Positions 8,801 to 16,371 of a stretch of DNA of 64,000 bases are shown piece by piece (position 1 is the first letter of the stretch; each line of letters starts with the position of its first letter). Location of the stretch: NCBI GenBank assembly GCA_016794505.1, contig JAEUJZ010000049.1, positions 64,136 to 128,135 of the forward strand, read 5' to 3'. This DNA is from Myxococcales bacterium. GTDB lineage: Bacteria; Myxococcota_A; Polyangia; Palsa-1104; JAEUJZ01. A program made the position numbers and the translations under genes. A model generated the notes under the pieces. It made no database searches, was not told where the DNA came from, and worked only from the letters and a program-made list of their open reading frames with translations.

Positions 8801-10186
8801 ATGGCGAGAACTTTTCATCTTCACGCAGGCTTCGCGTCGCTTGACCAAGAGATCAAGCCGCCGCTGTCGGCGGACGAAGCGCACGCGGAAGCCAACCGCT
8901 GCCTGTTCTGTTACGACGCGCCCTGCACGCGCGCCTGCCCCACGCACATCGATGTGCCGCTGTTTATCCAGCAGATTGCGACGGGAAACACGGCGGGATC
9001 GGCGCGCACGATCTTTTCTGAAAACGTCTTGGGCAATAGCTGCGCCCGCGTCTGTCCGACGGAAGTTCTGTGCGAAGGCGCCTGCGTGCTCAACGATCAG
9101 CATCGCCCCATCGCCATCGGATCGCTGCAGCGCTTCGCGACCGACCATGCGCTGTCGCAGGGGCAGCCGATCGTGCGGGCGACGCGTCCGCTGCGCAGTG
9201 CCGTTGCTCCGGTTGGGATCATCGGCGCGGGTCCGGCGGGTCTGTCGTGCGCGGCTGAGCTCTTGCGTCTGGGCTATGCCTCGGTGCTGTACGAGCAGGC
9301 CGAGCGCCCTGGCGGCCTGAACACCTATGGCGTCGCCCAGTACAAGATGACGCCGCGCGTCTCGCTGCAGGAAGTCGAAGCCTTGGTTCGCGCCGGGCTG
9401 GACATTCGCTGCGGTATCCGCGTCGGTCACGATATCTCGCTGTCCGAGCTTCAGACCCGTCACCCTGCGCTGTTTGTTGGCGTCGGCATGGGTCGCATTC
9501 CCGGCATCGGACTTGCGGGCGAAGATCACGCAGCGGTGTGGGACGCGCTCGACTTCATCGCGCTGCTCAAAGCCAGCTCGGATGCAGGGCACGGGTCGCC
9601 GTCGGCGCAAGCGCTGCGCAGAAACTTGCATGGCGCCTCCGTTGCGGTCATCGGGGGAGGCAACACCAGCATTGATGTCGTGACGCAAGCGGTGCGAGCC
9701 GGTGCCAAGAAAGTGTGGCTGCTGTACCGCAAAGGACCGTCCGAGATGCCGGCGTATGCCCACGAAGTCCACCTGGCGCTTGAGCACGGCAGCGAGCTTG
9801 TCTATTACGCCGTGCCCGAGCGCATCGTGGCCGAGGACGAAAGCCGCCTGCGCGGCATCGCCATATGTGTCGTGCATGCCGATGGCGCTGCGGTGGCCGG
9901 GCCGCACGGACCTCGCGACAAGACCAGCGCGCTTCTTGAGTGCAGCGTGGTCGTGCGCGCCACCGGACAGCGTGGGGCCGAGCTTGTTGCCTCGCTTCCC
10001 GTCGAGAGCGAGCGCGGCGTGATCAAGGTCGATGCCCAGGGCCGCACATCAAACCCGCGCTTCTATGCCGGGGGCGACTGCATTTCCGGCGGTCAAGAAG
10101 TGGTCAACGCCGTCGAGGCCGGCAAGCGTGCAGCGCGGGCCATGGTCCACGACATCTTGGAAAAACTTCCGCAAGAAGCGGTGTAA
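8801..10186 (+). CDS. preT: Dihydropyrimidine dehydrogenase, NAD(P)-binding flavoprotein subunit
   Basis: 461 residues, homologous to the small subunit of glutamate synthase and to PreT. The N-terminal helical domain carries eight cysteines for two 4Fe-4S clusters (Cys34, 37, 42, 46 and Cys81, 85, 91, 95). It is followed by an FAD site GAGPAG at 142-147 and an NAD(P) site with VIGGGNTSID, and ends with a typical GGDCISGGQEVVNAV segment that closes the FAD site. It passes electrons between NAD(P)H and the PreA subunit, which reduces uracil or thymine. It lies 13 bases before preA, so the two are co-transcribed. The gene is divergent from the pyruvate-kinase-like/nadE operon across about 115 bases. 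Confidence 0.93.
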   Translation: MARTFHLHAGFASLDQEIKPPLSADEAHAEANRCLFCYDAPCTRACPTHIDVPLFIQQIATGNTAGSARTIFSENVLGNSCARVCPTEVLCEGACVLNDQHRPIAIGSLQRFATDHALSQGQPIVRATRPLRSAVAPVGIIGAGPAGLSCAAELLRLGYASVLYEQAERPGGLNTYGVAQYKMTPRVSLQEVEALVRAGLDIRCGIRVGHDISLSELQTRHPALFVGVGMGRIPGIGLAGEDHAAVWDALDFIALLKASSDAGHGSPSAQALRRNLHGASVAVIGGGNTSIDVVTQAVRAGAKKVWLLYRKGPSEMPAYAHEVHLALEHGSELVYYAVPERIVAEDESRLRGIAICVVHADGAAVAGPHGPRDKTSALLECSVVVRATGQRGAELVASLPVESERGVIKVDAQGRTSNPRFYAGGDCISGGQEVVNAVEAGKRAARAMVHDILEKLPQEAV

Positions 10187-10199
10187 GGAGCGCGGCCAG

Positions 10200-11489
10200 A
10201 TGGCAGATCTCTCCGTCGAATTCTGTGGCATCAAGTCGCCCAATCCGTTCTGGCTGGCCTCGGCGCCACCGACGAACACGGGCGATCAGATCATGCGCGC
10301 CTTCGACGCCGGCTGGGGCGGCGCTGTGTGGAAGACGCTGGGCGAGCCGATCATCAACGTCTCGTCGCGCTATTCATCCGTCGACTACCGCGGCCAGCGC
10401 ATGCACGGGCTCAACAATATTGAGCTCATCACCGACCGTCCGCTCGACGTGAACTTCCGCGAGATTGCCGAGGTCAAGCGCCGCTATCCCGGCCACGCGC
10501 TCATCGTGTCGCTGATGGTCGAGTCCAAGCGCGAAGCCTGGCATGCCATGGTTCGCCGCGCCGAAGAGGCCGGCGCCGACGGGATCGAGCTGAACTTCGG
10601 CTGTCCGCACGGCATGTCCGAGCGCGGCATGGGCTCGGCCGTCGGTCAGGTCCCCGATTACACCTGCCAGATCGTGACCTGGGTCAAAGAGGTGGCGCGG
10701 GTGCCTGTCATCGTCAAGCTGACGCCCAACGTCACCGACGTCGTCTATCCCGCCCGCGCAGCGCAGAAAGGCGGCGCCGATGCCGTGTCGCTGATCAACA
10801 CCATCAACTCGATCACGGGCGTCGATCTCGACACCTTTACACCGCGGCCCGATGTGCATGGCTATTCATCGCACGGCGGGTACTGCGGTCCGGCGGTGAA
10901 GCCCATCGCGCTGAACATGGTGGCGGCCGTCGCGCACGAGACCCAGGGCCTGCCCATAAGCGGCATCGGCGGCATCAGCACCTGGCGTGACGCCGTCGAG
11001 TTCATGCTGCTCGGCGCGACGACGGTGCAGGTGTGTACCGCCGTCATGCACCACGGCTTCCGCATCATCCATGACCTGTGCGACGGGCTGTCGAGCTACC
11101 TCGATCAAAAAGGCATGACCTCGGTGCGCGAGCTCGTCGGGCGCAGCACGGCGCGCGTCAAGCGCTGGGAACAGCTTGACCTGAACTATCGCGTCATCGC
11201 CCACGTCGAGCAGAGCCGCTGCATCGGCTGCGGCCTGTGCTACGTCGCTTGCAACGATGGCGCCCACCAAGCGATTGCCGCCCAGCCCGACGACCGCGGC
11301 CGCACGCAGGTCGAGATCCTAGAGCACAAGTGCGTCGGCTGTAACCTCTGCAGCTTGGTCTGTCCCGTCGAGTCCTGCATCACCATGCGCCGCATTGACG
11401 CCTTCGGCGAAGCGCAGCTTCCCTGGACCGAATACAACAAAAACCCCAGCGCGCACCCCCACGTCCGCAGCAATCGCCACGACAGCTAG
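10200..11489 (+). CDS. preA: Dihydropyrimidine dehydrogenase, FMN catalytic subunit
   Basis: 429 residues. The first 310 form an FMN-binding TIM barrel of the dihydroorotate-dehydrogenase family (motifs NFGCPHG, VKLTPNVTD, LINTINSITG and a late GIGGIS phosphate-binding loop). The C-terminal ferredoxin-like part has two CxxCxxCxxxC clusters (Cys341/344/347/351 and Cys378/381/384/388). Together with PreT it reduces uracil and thymine to the 5,6-dihydro forms, the first step of reductive pyrimidine breakdown, or works in reverse. The start at 10200 is set by a GGAG box in AAGGAGCGCGG just upstream; earlier in-frame codons fall inside preT. Genes for the later steps (hydantoinase, beta-ureidopropionase) are not seen in this window. 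The C-terminal tail is short and polar. Confidence 0.95.
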   Translation: MADLSVEFCGIKSPNPFWLASAPPTNTGDQIMRAFDAGWGGAVWKTLGEPIINVSSRYSSVDYRGQRMHGLNNIELITDRPLDVNFREIAEVKRRYPGHALIVSLMVESKREAWHAMVRRAEEAGADGIELNFGCPHGMSERGMGSAVGQVPDYTCQIVTWVKEVARVPVIVKLTPNVTDVVYPARAAQKGGADAVSLINTINSITGVDLDTFTPRPDVHGYSSHGGYCGPAVKPIALNMVAAVAHETQGLPISGIGGISTWRDAVEFMLLGATTVQVCTAVMHHGFRIIHDLCDGLSSYLDQKGMTSVRELVGRSTARVKRWEQLDLNYRVIAHVEQSRCIGCGLCYVACNDGAHQAIAAQPDDRGRTQVEILEHKCVGCNLCSLVCPVESCITMRRIDAFGEAQLPWTEYNKNPSAHPHVRSNRHDS

Positions 11490-11569
11490 TTAAATTTTAT
11501 TGCAATATATTAATTAAATATTAAAACCAAAATAATATAGAAAGATAATTTGCCCGGCGTCGTGCCGGG
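11490..11569. other. AT-rich spacer followed by a short perfect hairpin
   Basis: From 11490 to 11552 the sequence is almost pure A/T, in strong contrast to its surroundings. It is followed at 11553-11569 by a six-base-pair inverted repeat CCCGGC-GTCGT-GCCGGG. The hairpin is on the far side of the AT tract from preA and has no T-run after it, so a normal rho-independent terminator is not shown. The region separates the preTA operon from the C39-like peptidase gene and may hold the promoter of the latter. Confidence 0.45.
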
Positions 11570-11676
11570 TGTCTGCGCTGTGCCCGCGGGGGGATCTTTC
11601 GCGGGGTGTTGGGACGCTCGGGACGCTCGGCACGTGCTGCGAAACCACGGCGCCCGATCGGCGAAGATCTGATCTG

Positions 11677-13392
11677 ATGAGTCAGGAAGCGGTTGCGTCT
11701 TCTGAGGTCGGTCCGTATTCGGCGTTTGAGTCCACGACGGTGCGGGCGCCGCAGTCGCCGCTGCCGGTGCCACTGGTCTCGCCGCACATCGCGGGCGCGG
11801 GTGCGGGCACGGGCGGCCAGCCGTTTGGTCCAGTCGATCTGGGGGCACTGCGGGCCGCAGTGGGCATGTATGCCGACGGCGATTCGCCAGGCAACCTGCA
11901 GGGCGCAGCGACCGGAACGGTCCCACTGAACCCATGGGCTGGGCAAGCGCCGCCGAGCCCAGTGCCGGCGATTCCGACGGTGAACCCGCTGCCACCAGAG
12001 TTTGTCGGGCCGCCGTCGCGCGACGATCTGATCCGCGCGCAGCGTGAAAAGCTGGAACAGGGCTCGACCGTGGTGCCGACGCTGCCAGAAAACCAGCGCG
12101 ACGCGTACATCCGCGAGCTTTTGAAAGACACGGCGCGCTTTTCGGCTCAACTCCACGGGCAAGGGGAAGAGACGGACAAGAACACCGGCCTGCCGCCGCG
12201 ACATGCCGTGCCGCCCGGCTTGATTTCGACGGTGCGACCGCTCATCAACGAGATCGAAAAGCCGGGCGAAGGACGCACGCCAGCCGGTGACTCGGAAGCG
12301 GCGCGGGACGGCACGACGACGGACTGGAACGCGCAGCTTGGCGTATCGCAGTACCGCACGCAGTCCGACAACCTGATGACGCCCGAGGGATCCTGCAACC
12401 TGACGACGCTGGCCATGGCGCTGGAGCGGCTGGGGTACAACCGCGCCGATGCTCTGCGCGCTGTCGAGCGCAAGCTCAAGCGCGACGAGGTCAAGCGGCA
12501 GAACGAAGGCAAGGCGGTCTGCGTCATGGACAGCGACGAAGACCTCGACAAGATGAAGATGCCCGACGGTCTGTTTGAACGGACTGTCGAAGGCTATCTG
12601 CGCCAACAGATGAACCCAGCGGAAAACGGCAGCGCGTATCAAAGGCTGCGCGGCGAAGAGTCGCTGAACGAAGCCGAGGTGCGACGCCTGTCGCAGCAGT
12701 TCCGGCAGAACGCGCAGTTTGAAGACATGCTCGATCTGTTGCGGCACGTCTCGCCGGGGCCGGCGCTGGGACGGACCAGCATGTCGCAGGGCGTGCCCGA
12801 GCGCATCCTGCAAGCGCTAGAGCCCGATCCGATGCGCCGCCCGAAGCTGCAGACGCTGCAGTCCGGCAACACCACCTGGGACGGCGTGCGCAGCGCCATG
12901 TCCGAGACGCTGGACAAAGGCGGCGCTGGCTTCGTCAGCTTCCGCCACAAAGGCTCGACGGATCGCAAGAACGCGACGCACATCATCTCGGTGCAGAACG
13001 TCGAAGAGGGCGGCGTGCGCTTCGATGATCCCTATGGATCGATCAATCCCGAGTACCGCCGCAACCGCCCAGGGGATGCCTATGCCCCGACGGGATCGAC
13101 GGCGCGCAGTGCCGAATTCAAGAACCAGGTGCAGGGCAATGCCAACCGCGGCGACGGCGTGGTCGGCGATGACTGGAAAGTCGGCAACGCGCAGGCGCTG
13201 CAGCCGGGTGAAGCGCTCGGCAACTCGACGCTGGTCCCCAATGCCGTACACCAGAACTCGTGGATGTATGCGCGCACGATGACGCCACGCACCCGCGAAG
13301 AGATCGCCGCGGCGGACGCCGAGCGCTATCAGCAGGTTGGTGTACTACGGCTGCCTCGACAAGGCCTGCAGCGCCCGAGCACCGGTCGCTGA
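11677..13392 (+). CDS. Papain-like cysteine peptidase, C39-like fold, with proline-rich N-terminus
   Basis: 571 residues. The first 200 are Pro/Gly-rich and probably disordered, with no signal peptide. The C-terminal half looks like the peptidase C39-like family: the predicted nucleophile Cys240 sits in a MTPEGSCNLTTLAMAL helix, the histidine in ATHII (His435) and an acidic pair in FDDPYG (449-454). A glycine-rich GGAGFVSFRHKG strand precedes the histidine, as expected. It may cleave peptides after Gly-Gly or similar sites, or be a toxin-like effector; neither is shown. Start 11677 is chosen because the longer version reads into non-conserved sequence; there is no strong ribosome binding site. 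The last residues (from about 560) are arginine-rich and overlap a remnant on the other strand, so the natural C-terminus may have changed. Confidence 0.6.
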   Translation: MSQEAVASSEVGPYSAFESTTVRAPQSPLPVPLVSPHIAGAGAGTGGQPFGPVDLGALRAAVGMYADGDSPGNLQGAATGTVPLNPWAGQAPPSPVPAIPTVNPLPPEFVGPPSRDDLIRAQREKLEQGSTVVPTLPENQRDAYIRELLKDTARFSAQLHGQGEETDKNTGLPPRHAVPPGLISTVRPLINEIEKPGEGRTPAGDSEAARDGTTTDWNAQLGVSQYRTQSDNLMTPEGSCNLTTLAMALERLGYNRADALRAVERKLKRDEVKRQNEGKAVCVMDSDEDLDKMKMPDGLFERTVEGYLRQQMNPAENGSAYQRLRGEESLNEAEVRRLSQQFRQNAQFEDMLDLLRHVSPGPALGRTSMSQGVPERILQALEPDPMRRPKLQTLQSGNTTWDGVRSAMSETLDKGGAGFVSFRHKGSTDRKNATHIISVQNVEEGGVRFDDPYGSINPEYRRNRPGDAYAPTGSTARSAEFKNQVQGNANRGDGVVGDDWKVGNAQALQPGEALGNSTLVPNAVHQNSWMYARTMTPRTREEIAAADAERYQQVGVLRLPRQGLQRPSTGR

Positions 13393-13691
13393 CCCAACGA
13401 TACGTCGGCCACGCGCAGCGAGTGCGGCGGCGCTGGGTCGATGTAGTTGCCGCGAGCGGGTTCGTCGAGCTGCATCGCCCACGTGCGGACCTGTTCCAAG
13501 TCGGTGCGCGGCGACAGATCGAGCAGCTTGCGAATCGTCTGGGCCCGCGGGGACGGCGGCAGCGCCAGGGCCGCTGCAAATAGCGCATCGGTGATCGGCT
13601 GACCGTCGAGCGTCGCGAAGCCCCTGCAGATCGCGCGCGGCAGAAGTGCCGGCGCTGCGGGGCCAGACTGGCAGGCTTTGGCGTTCGTCAG
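13393..13691 (-). pseudogene. Remnant of a protein-coding gene without a start codon
   Basis: On the minus strand one frame stays open from a TAG near 13692 to a TGA at 13329-13331. It has strong GC-rich third positions and protein-like composition in the middle (for example DALFAAALALPPSP followed by IRKLLDLSPRTDLEQV). It has no ATG or GTG near its beginning, and it overlaps the end of the C39-like gene in its last 60 bases. I do not recognise the family. The best reading is a truncated piece of an old gene; a chance open frame in GC-rich DNA is possible. Without it, the 370-base gap between the two real genes holds nothing visible. Confidence 0.35.
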
Positions 13692-13762
13692 CTAGCGACG
13701 GAGAGCCCAACCCACAGCCGGGCAGCAGCGCCCATCGCTCCTCGCCTCTGCCTCGCCCCCCG

Positions 13763-14167
13763 CTACGCCTTTGGACGATGAATCTCGCGCAGCGTGGCGA
13801 GTAGCTGTCGCGCTTCATCCGCTGAGCTGACAAAGTGCGGCGCGCTCGGGGCTCGACCACCAAGCAGCACGCGGGCCCGATGCACCAGGGCCGCCGTGCC
13901 GCGCAGAATCAGCGATCGGCTGATGAAGATGACTTCGGCGAAGGACAGGTCATTCTGCTGCCGCGCCAGATAGCGACGCGCCTCGGCCGTCAGCGGCTTT
14001 TCGATCAGCGGCTCAATGATCAGCAAGACCCGCTCGTGCTCGCGCCGAACGGCCGTCAGGTGCTGCAGTAGCTGCTGCAGTTGCTCGACGGTCCAGGGCT
14101 CATGCAGCGTGATCCACGCGGTCTCCTCGTCTACCTTCACCGCGTTGCGGCCAAGCAAGAACTCCAT
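13763..14167 (-). CDS. Small STAS/SpoIIAA-like protein
   Basis: 134 residues. The pattern of an N-terminal pair of strands (NAVKVDEETAWITLHEPW), a helix (TVEQLQQLLQHLTAVRREH), a buried strand (RVLLIIEP), a helix with LTAEARRYLAR and another strand and helix with VIFISRSLILRGTAALV fits the SpoIIAA/STAS-like fold found in many small myxobacterial proteins. These bind lipids or act as anti-sigma-factor partners, but the usual phosphorylated serine cannot be placed, so no function is claimed. ATG 14167 is preferred over 14185 because GGGAGG lies five bases before it. It is transcribed toward the C39-like gene and separated from the upstream aminotransferase by about 160 bases in which nothing is visible. 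Confidence 0.6.
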   Translation of the reverse strand: MEFLLGRNAVKVDEETAWITLHEPWTVEQLQQLLQHLTAVRREHERVLLIIEPLIEKPLTAEARRYLARQQNDLSFAEVIFISRSLILRGTAALVHRARVLLGGRAPSAPHFVSSADEARQLLATLREIHRPKA

Positions 14168-14329
14168 CGCATCCTCCCACGGCACGATGCGTTGTCAGTA
14201 TACCGTGACGACGCACCTGTCCGGGTGCTGGGCCAACGGAGCACCGACTTGCCCCCAAAAGAATGCCAGCGGACTTTACTTGAGTGATTCCCGCCGCATC
14301 TTGAGGTCCTCGCTCACTCTTGCAACACG

Positions 14330-15670
14330 CTAGCCGCGATAAAAGTCGAGCACCGCATCGCTGACGGCCGCGAGCTGAGCCGGACTCAGGTTGGCATGGA
14401 CCGGCAGGGCCAGGCACTCGGCCGCTGCCGCCTCGGCGCGGGGCAGCGAGCCGGCACGATAGCCAAGCTGGGCCAAGCACGGCTGCAGGTGCAGCGGCAG
14501 CGGGTAATACAGCTCGGTCTCGATGTGACGTGCGGCAAGCTGCGCTCGCAGTGCATCGCGACGCGGCGCGCGGATCACAAAGTGGTGATAGACATGCTCG
14601 GGCGCTTGCTCGGGCGACGGCGGCAGACGCAGCACACCTGCGCTTTGCAGCGGCGCGAGCGCCTGGTGATAAAACGCTGCATGTTGCCGCCGCGCAGCTT
14701 GCCAGCGATCCAAGTGCCCGAGCTTGATGCGCAAGATGGCCGCCTGCAGTGGATCCAAGCGGAAGTTTCCGCCCCACAGTGCATGGACATACTTGGGACG
14801 CGATCCATGCTGGCGCATCACGCGCAGCGAGTCGGCGAGCGCCGCGTCATAGGTCACTACGGCTCCACCATCGCCGGCCGCTCCGAGATTTTTCGTCGGA
14901 AAAAAGCTGAGGGTGGCGCAGCGGGTCTGCGTCGCCAGGCCGGGCAGCAAGGTCTGGGCCGCGTCTTCGATCACGGGCAGCCCGGTCGCCACCAAGCGAT
15001 CCATGGCCATACGCTGTCCGAACAAGTGAACCGGCACGATGGCCACGGTCTTGTCGGTCAGCTTGGCCAGCACATCGTCGACGTCGGCGTTGAAGCCATC
15101 TTCTTCCAGATCGGCGAACACCGGACGCAGGCCCAGGCGAATCGCGGTCTCGGGCGTCGCAAAGAAGCTAAACGCGGTCGTCACGACTTCGCCGCCGACG
15201 CACGAGGCAGGCTGCGTGAGCGCCGCGCTGCCGGGCTCGCCCTGACCGCAGCCCAGGCCCAGACCCAGGCCCATGGCGGCGGCCAGCAGAGCATCCGTTC
15301 CCGAGGACACGCCCACGACATAGGGCCCAGCTGACGCCTGCGCAGTCGCTCCGTGGCCGAGCGATTCGGGCGAGGCCGCTCCTTGGCGCAGATACGCGGC
15401 AAGCTCGCGTTCGAAGGCTTCGACTTCAGGACCCAGGACATAGCGGCCGCTTTCCAGGACGCGCAGCACGGCTTCGTCCAGGGCAGGCTTTAGCTCGGCA
15501 TATTGCGCCGCGAGATCCACCAAGGGCACACGCAGCGCTGGACGGGCTGCGGACACAGGCGACACAGGAAACGCTGCAGACGACGCAGACGACGACGCAG
15601 GCGATGACGCAGACGACGCTGAGTGCGACGACGAAGAAGGCGCCGAAGAAGACGACGAAGAAGACGACAT
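14330..15670 (-). CDS. DegT/DnrJ/EryC1/StrS-family aminotransferase
   Basis: 446 residues from ATG 15670. From residue 46 on it is a typical PLP-dependent sugar aminotransferase: VPLVDLAAQYAELKP at the start, SSGTDALLAA for cofactor phosphate binding, Asp235 in VIEDAAQ under the PLP ring, and Lys259 in FFPTKNLGAAGDGGA as the Schiff-base lysine. It probably makes an amino sugar from a nucleotide 4- or 3-keto sugar. The first 45 residues are a serine/alanine-rich low-complexity tail. GTG 15529 would remove it and give the usual family length (399 residues), so the true start is uncertain. There are also glycine-rich insertions around 95-115 and 135-157. The upstream region has TATACT nine bases from the ATG and no ribosome binding site. 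No other sugar-pathway genes are next to it. Confidence 0.88.
   Translation of the reverse strand: MSSSSSSSSAPSSSSHSASSASSPASSSASSAAFPVSPVSAARPALRVPLVDLAAQYAELKPALDEAVLRVLESGRYVLGPEVEAFERELAAYLRQGAASPESLGHGATAQASAGPYVVGVSSGTDALLAAAMGLGLGLGCGQGEPGSAALTQPASCVGGEVVTTAFSFFATPETAIRLGLRPVFADLEEDGFNADVDDVLAKLTDKTVAIVPVHLFGQRMAMDRLVATGLPVIEDAAQTLLPGLATQTRCATLSFFPTKNLGAAGDGGAVVTYDAALADSLRVMRQHGSRPKYVHALWGGNFRLDPLQAAILRIKLGHLDRWQAARRQHAAFYHQALAPLQSAGVLRLPPSPEQAPEHVYHHFVIRAPRRDALRAQLAARHIETELYYPLPLHLQPCLAQLGYRAGSLPRAEAAAAECLALPVHANLSPAQLAAVSDAVLDFYRG
15559..15668. repeat. Trinucleotide-rich low-complexity tract
   Basis: A run of imperfect GAC/GAA/GCA triplets on the plus strand, read on the minus strand as TCG/TCT/TCC/GCG codons. 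It encodes the Ser/Ala-rich tail of the aminotransferase if ATG 15670 is used. The composition is unlike the rest of the gene and slippage-prone. Confidence 0.6.
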
Positions 15671-15679
15671 GGGCGGCGA

Positions 15680-15685
15680 AGTATA
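15680..15685 (-). promoter_or_regulatory. Candidate -10 box upstream of the DegT aminotransferase
   Basis: On the minus strand TATACT ends nine bases before ATG 15670, with no Shine-Dalgarno sequence between. This would start transcription at or next to the start codon. It supports ATG 15670, against GTG 15529. Confidence 0.35.
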
Positions 15686-15730
15686 TGCAGACTTTACGGG
15701 CCCCGGATGCGCCAGATATCCTCGCGGTTG

Positions 15731-16351
15731 ATGGTGCCCGAGAACAGAGTCGTGGTGGTTCGCTGGCCGCGTGGCGCGGGGCTGCGGGGGGTGCTCGGCG
15801 TGGGCGTGGTGGCGCTGGTCTCGCTTGCAGCCTGCGATGCGGCCCGGCCTGAGCTTGCCGCGGCCGTCGGGCGCGTGGCCTCGGCCGAAGGAGCGGCGCT
15901 GGATCGCGCGCTTTGGGGGCTGCTTGCCGCGGGACCTGCGACGCTGCCGTTCATCGAAGCCGCGCTTCATCGCGGGCCGGATCACGAGCGCTTCAACTTG
16001 GTCGTGGCCCTGCGTCGCTTGGCGCTCGTCGAGTCAGTGCCGCTCTTGGCGCACGTCGCCAGCTTCGATCGCGATGCGAAAGTGGCCCGCGAAGCTTGGG
16101 AGACGCTGATGGTGTGGTCATCGGCCGCGACGCCGCGTGGCATTGCCGCGAAAAAAGGACTGCGCAAAGTCGATGAGCTTCGCGGCGAAGTCTTCGATGC
16201 GCCCACCGCAGCCAGCGTGGCCACGCGCATGTATCTGCCGACGGTGATTCCGTCGGAACCCGCCGCGATAGCCACCCCGCAGGCGGCCTCCTTTGCTGCG
16301 CCGCCGCCCGCACTCGACGCGGCTTTGTCCGACCGTCCCGCTGACCGCTAG
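15731..16351 (+). CDS. Lipoprotein with HEAT-like helical repeats, unknown function
   Basis: 206 residues. A signal sequence ends in the lipobox LAAC (Cys35), so the mature protein is probably attached to a membrane. The next 120 residues form short helical pairs (for example LPFIEAALHRGPDHERFNLVVALRRLALVESVPLLAHVA in outline) that resemble HEAT/armadillo-type repeats, often used as protein-binding scaffolds. The C-terminal 40 residues are Ala/Pro-rich. ATG 15731 is preferred to upstream starts because the extra sequence would be an arginine run read through the low-complexity tract. It is divergent from the aminotransferase and followed after 20 bases by another exported protein. I do not recognise a named family. 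Confidence 0.6.
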   Translation: MVPENRVVVVRWPRGAGLRGVLGVGVVALVSLAACDAARPELAAAVGRVASAEGAALDRALWGLLAAGPATLPFIEAALHRGPDHERFNLVVALRRLALVESVPLLAHVASFDRDAKVAREAWETLMVWSSAATPRGIAAKKGLRKVDELRGEVFDAPTAASVATRMYLPTVIPSEPAAIATPQAASFAAPPPALDAALSDRPADR

Positions 16352-16358
16352 CCGGCGA

Positions 16359-16364
16359 TATACT
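16359..16364 (+). promoter_or_regulatory. Candidate extended -10 box just upstream of ATG 16372
   Basis: CGATATACT, with TATACT at 16359-16364 followed by seven bases and then the ATG. There is no ribosome binding site, so the mRNA may be leaderless. Confidence 0.4.
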
Positions 16365-16371
16365 CGTCGAC

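Noticed and set aside
8693-9907. A 404-codon minus-strand frame opposite preT
   Set aside because: The plus strand encodes an unmistakable PreT with all cluster cysteines and nucleotide-binding motifs.
11521-12813. A 430-codon minus-strand frame opposite the C39-like gene
   Set aside because: Arg/His/Val-rich with no recognisable domain; the plus-strand frame has C39-like motifs and normal composition.
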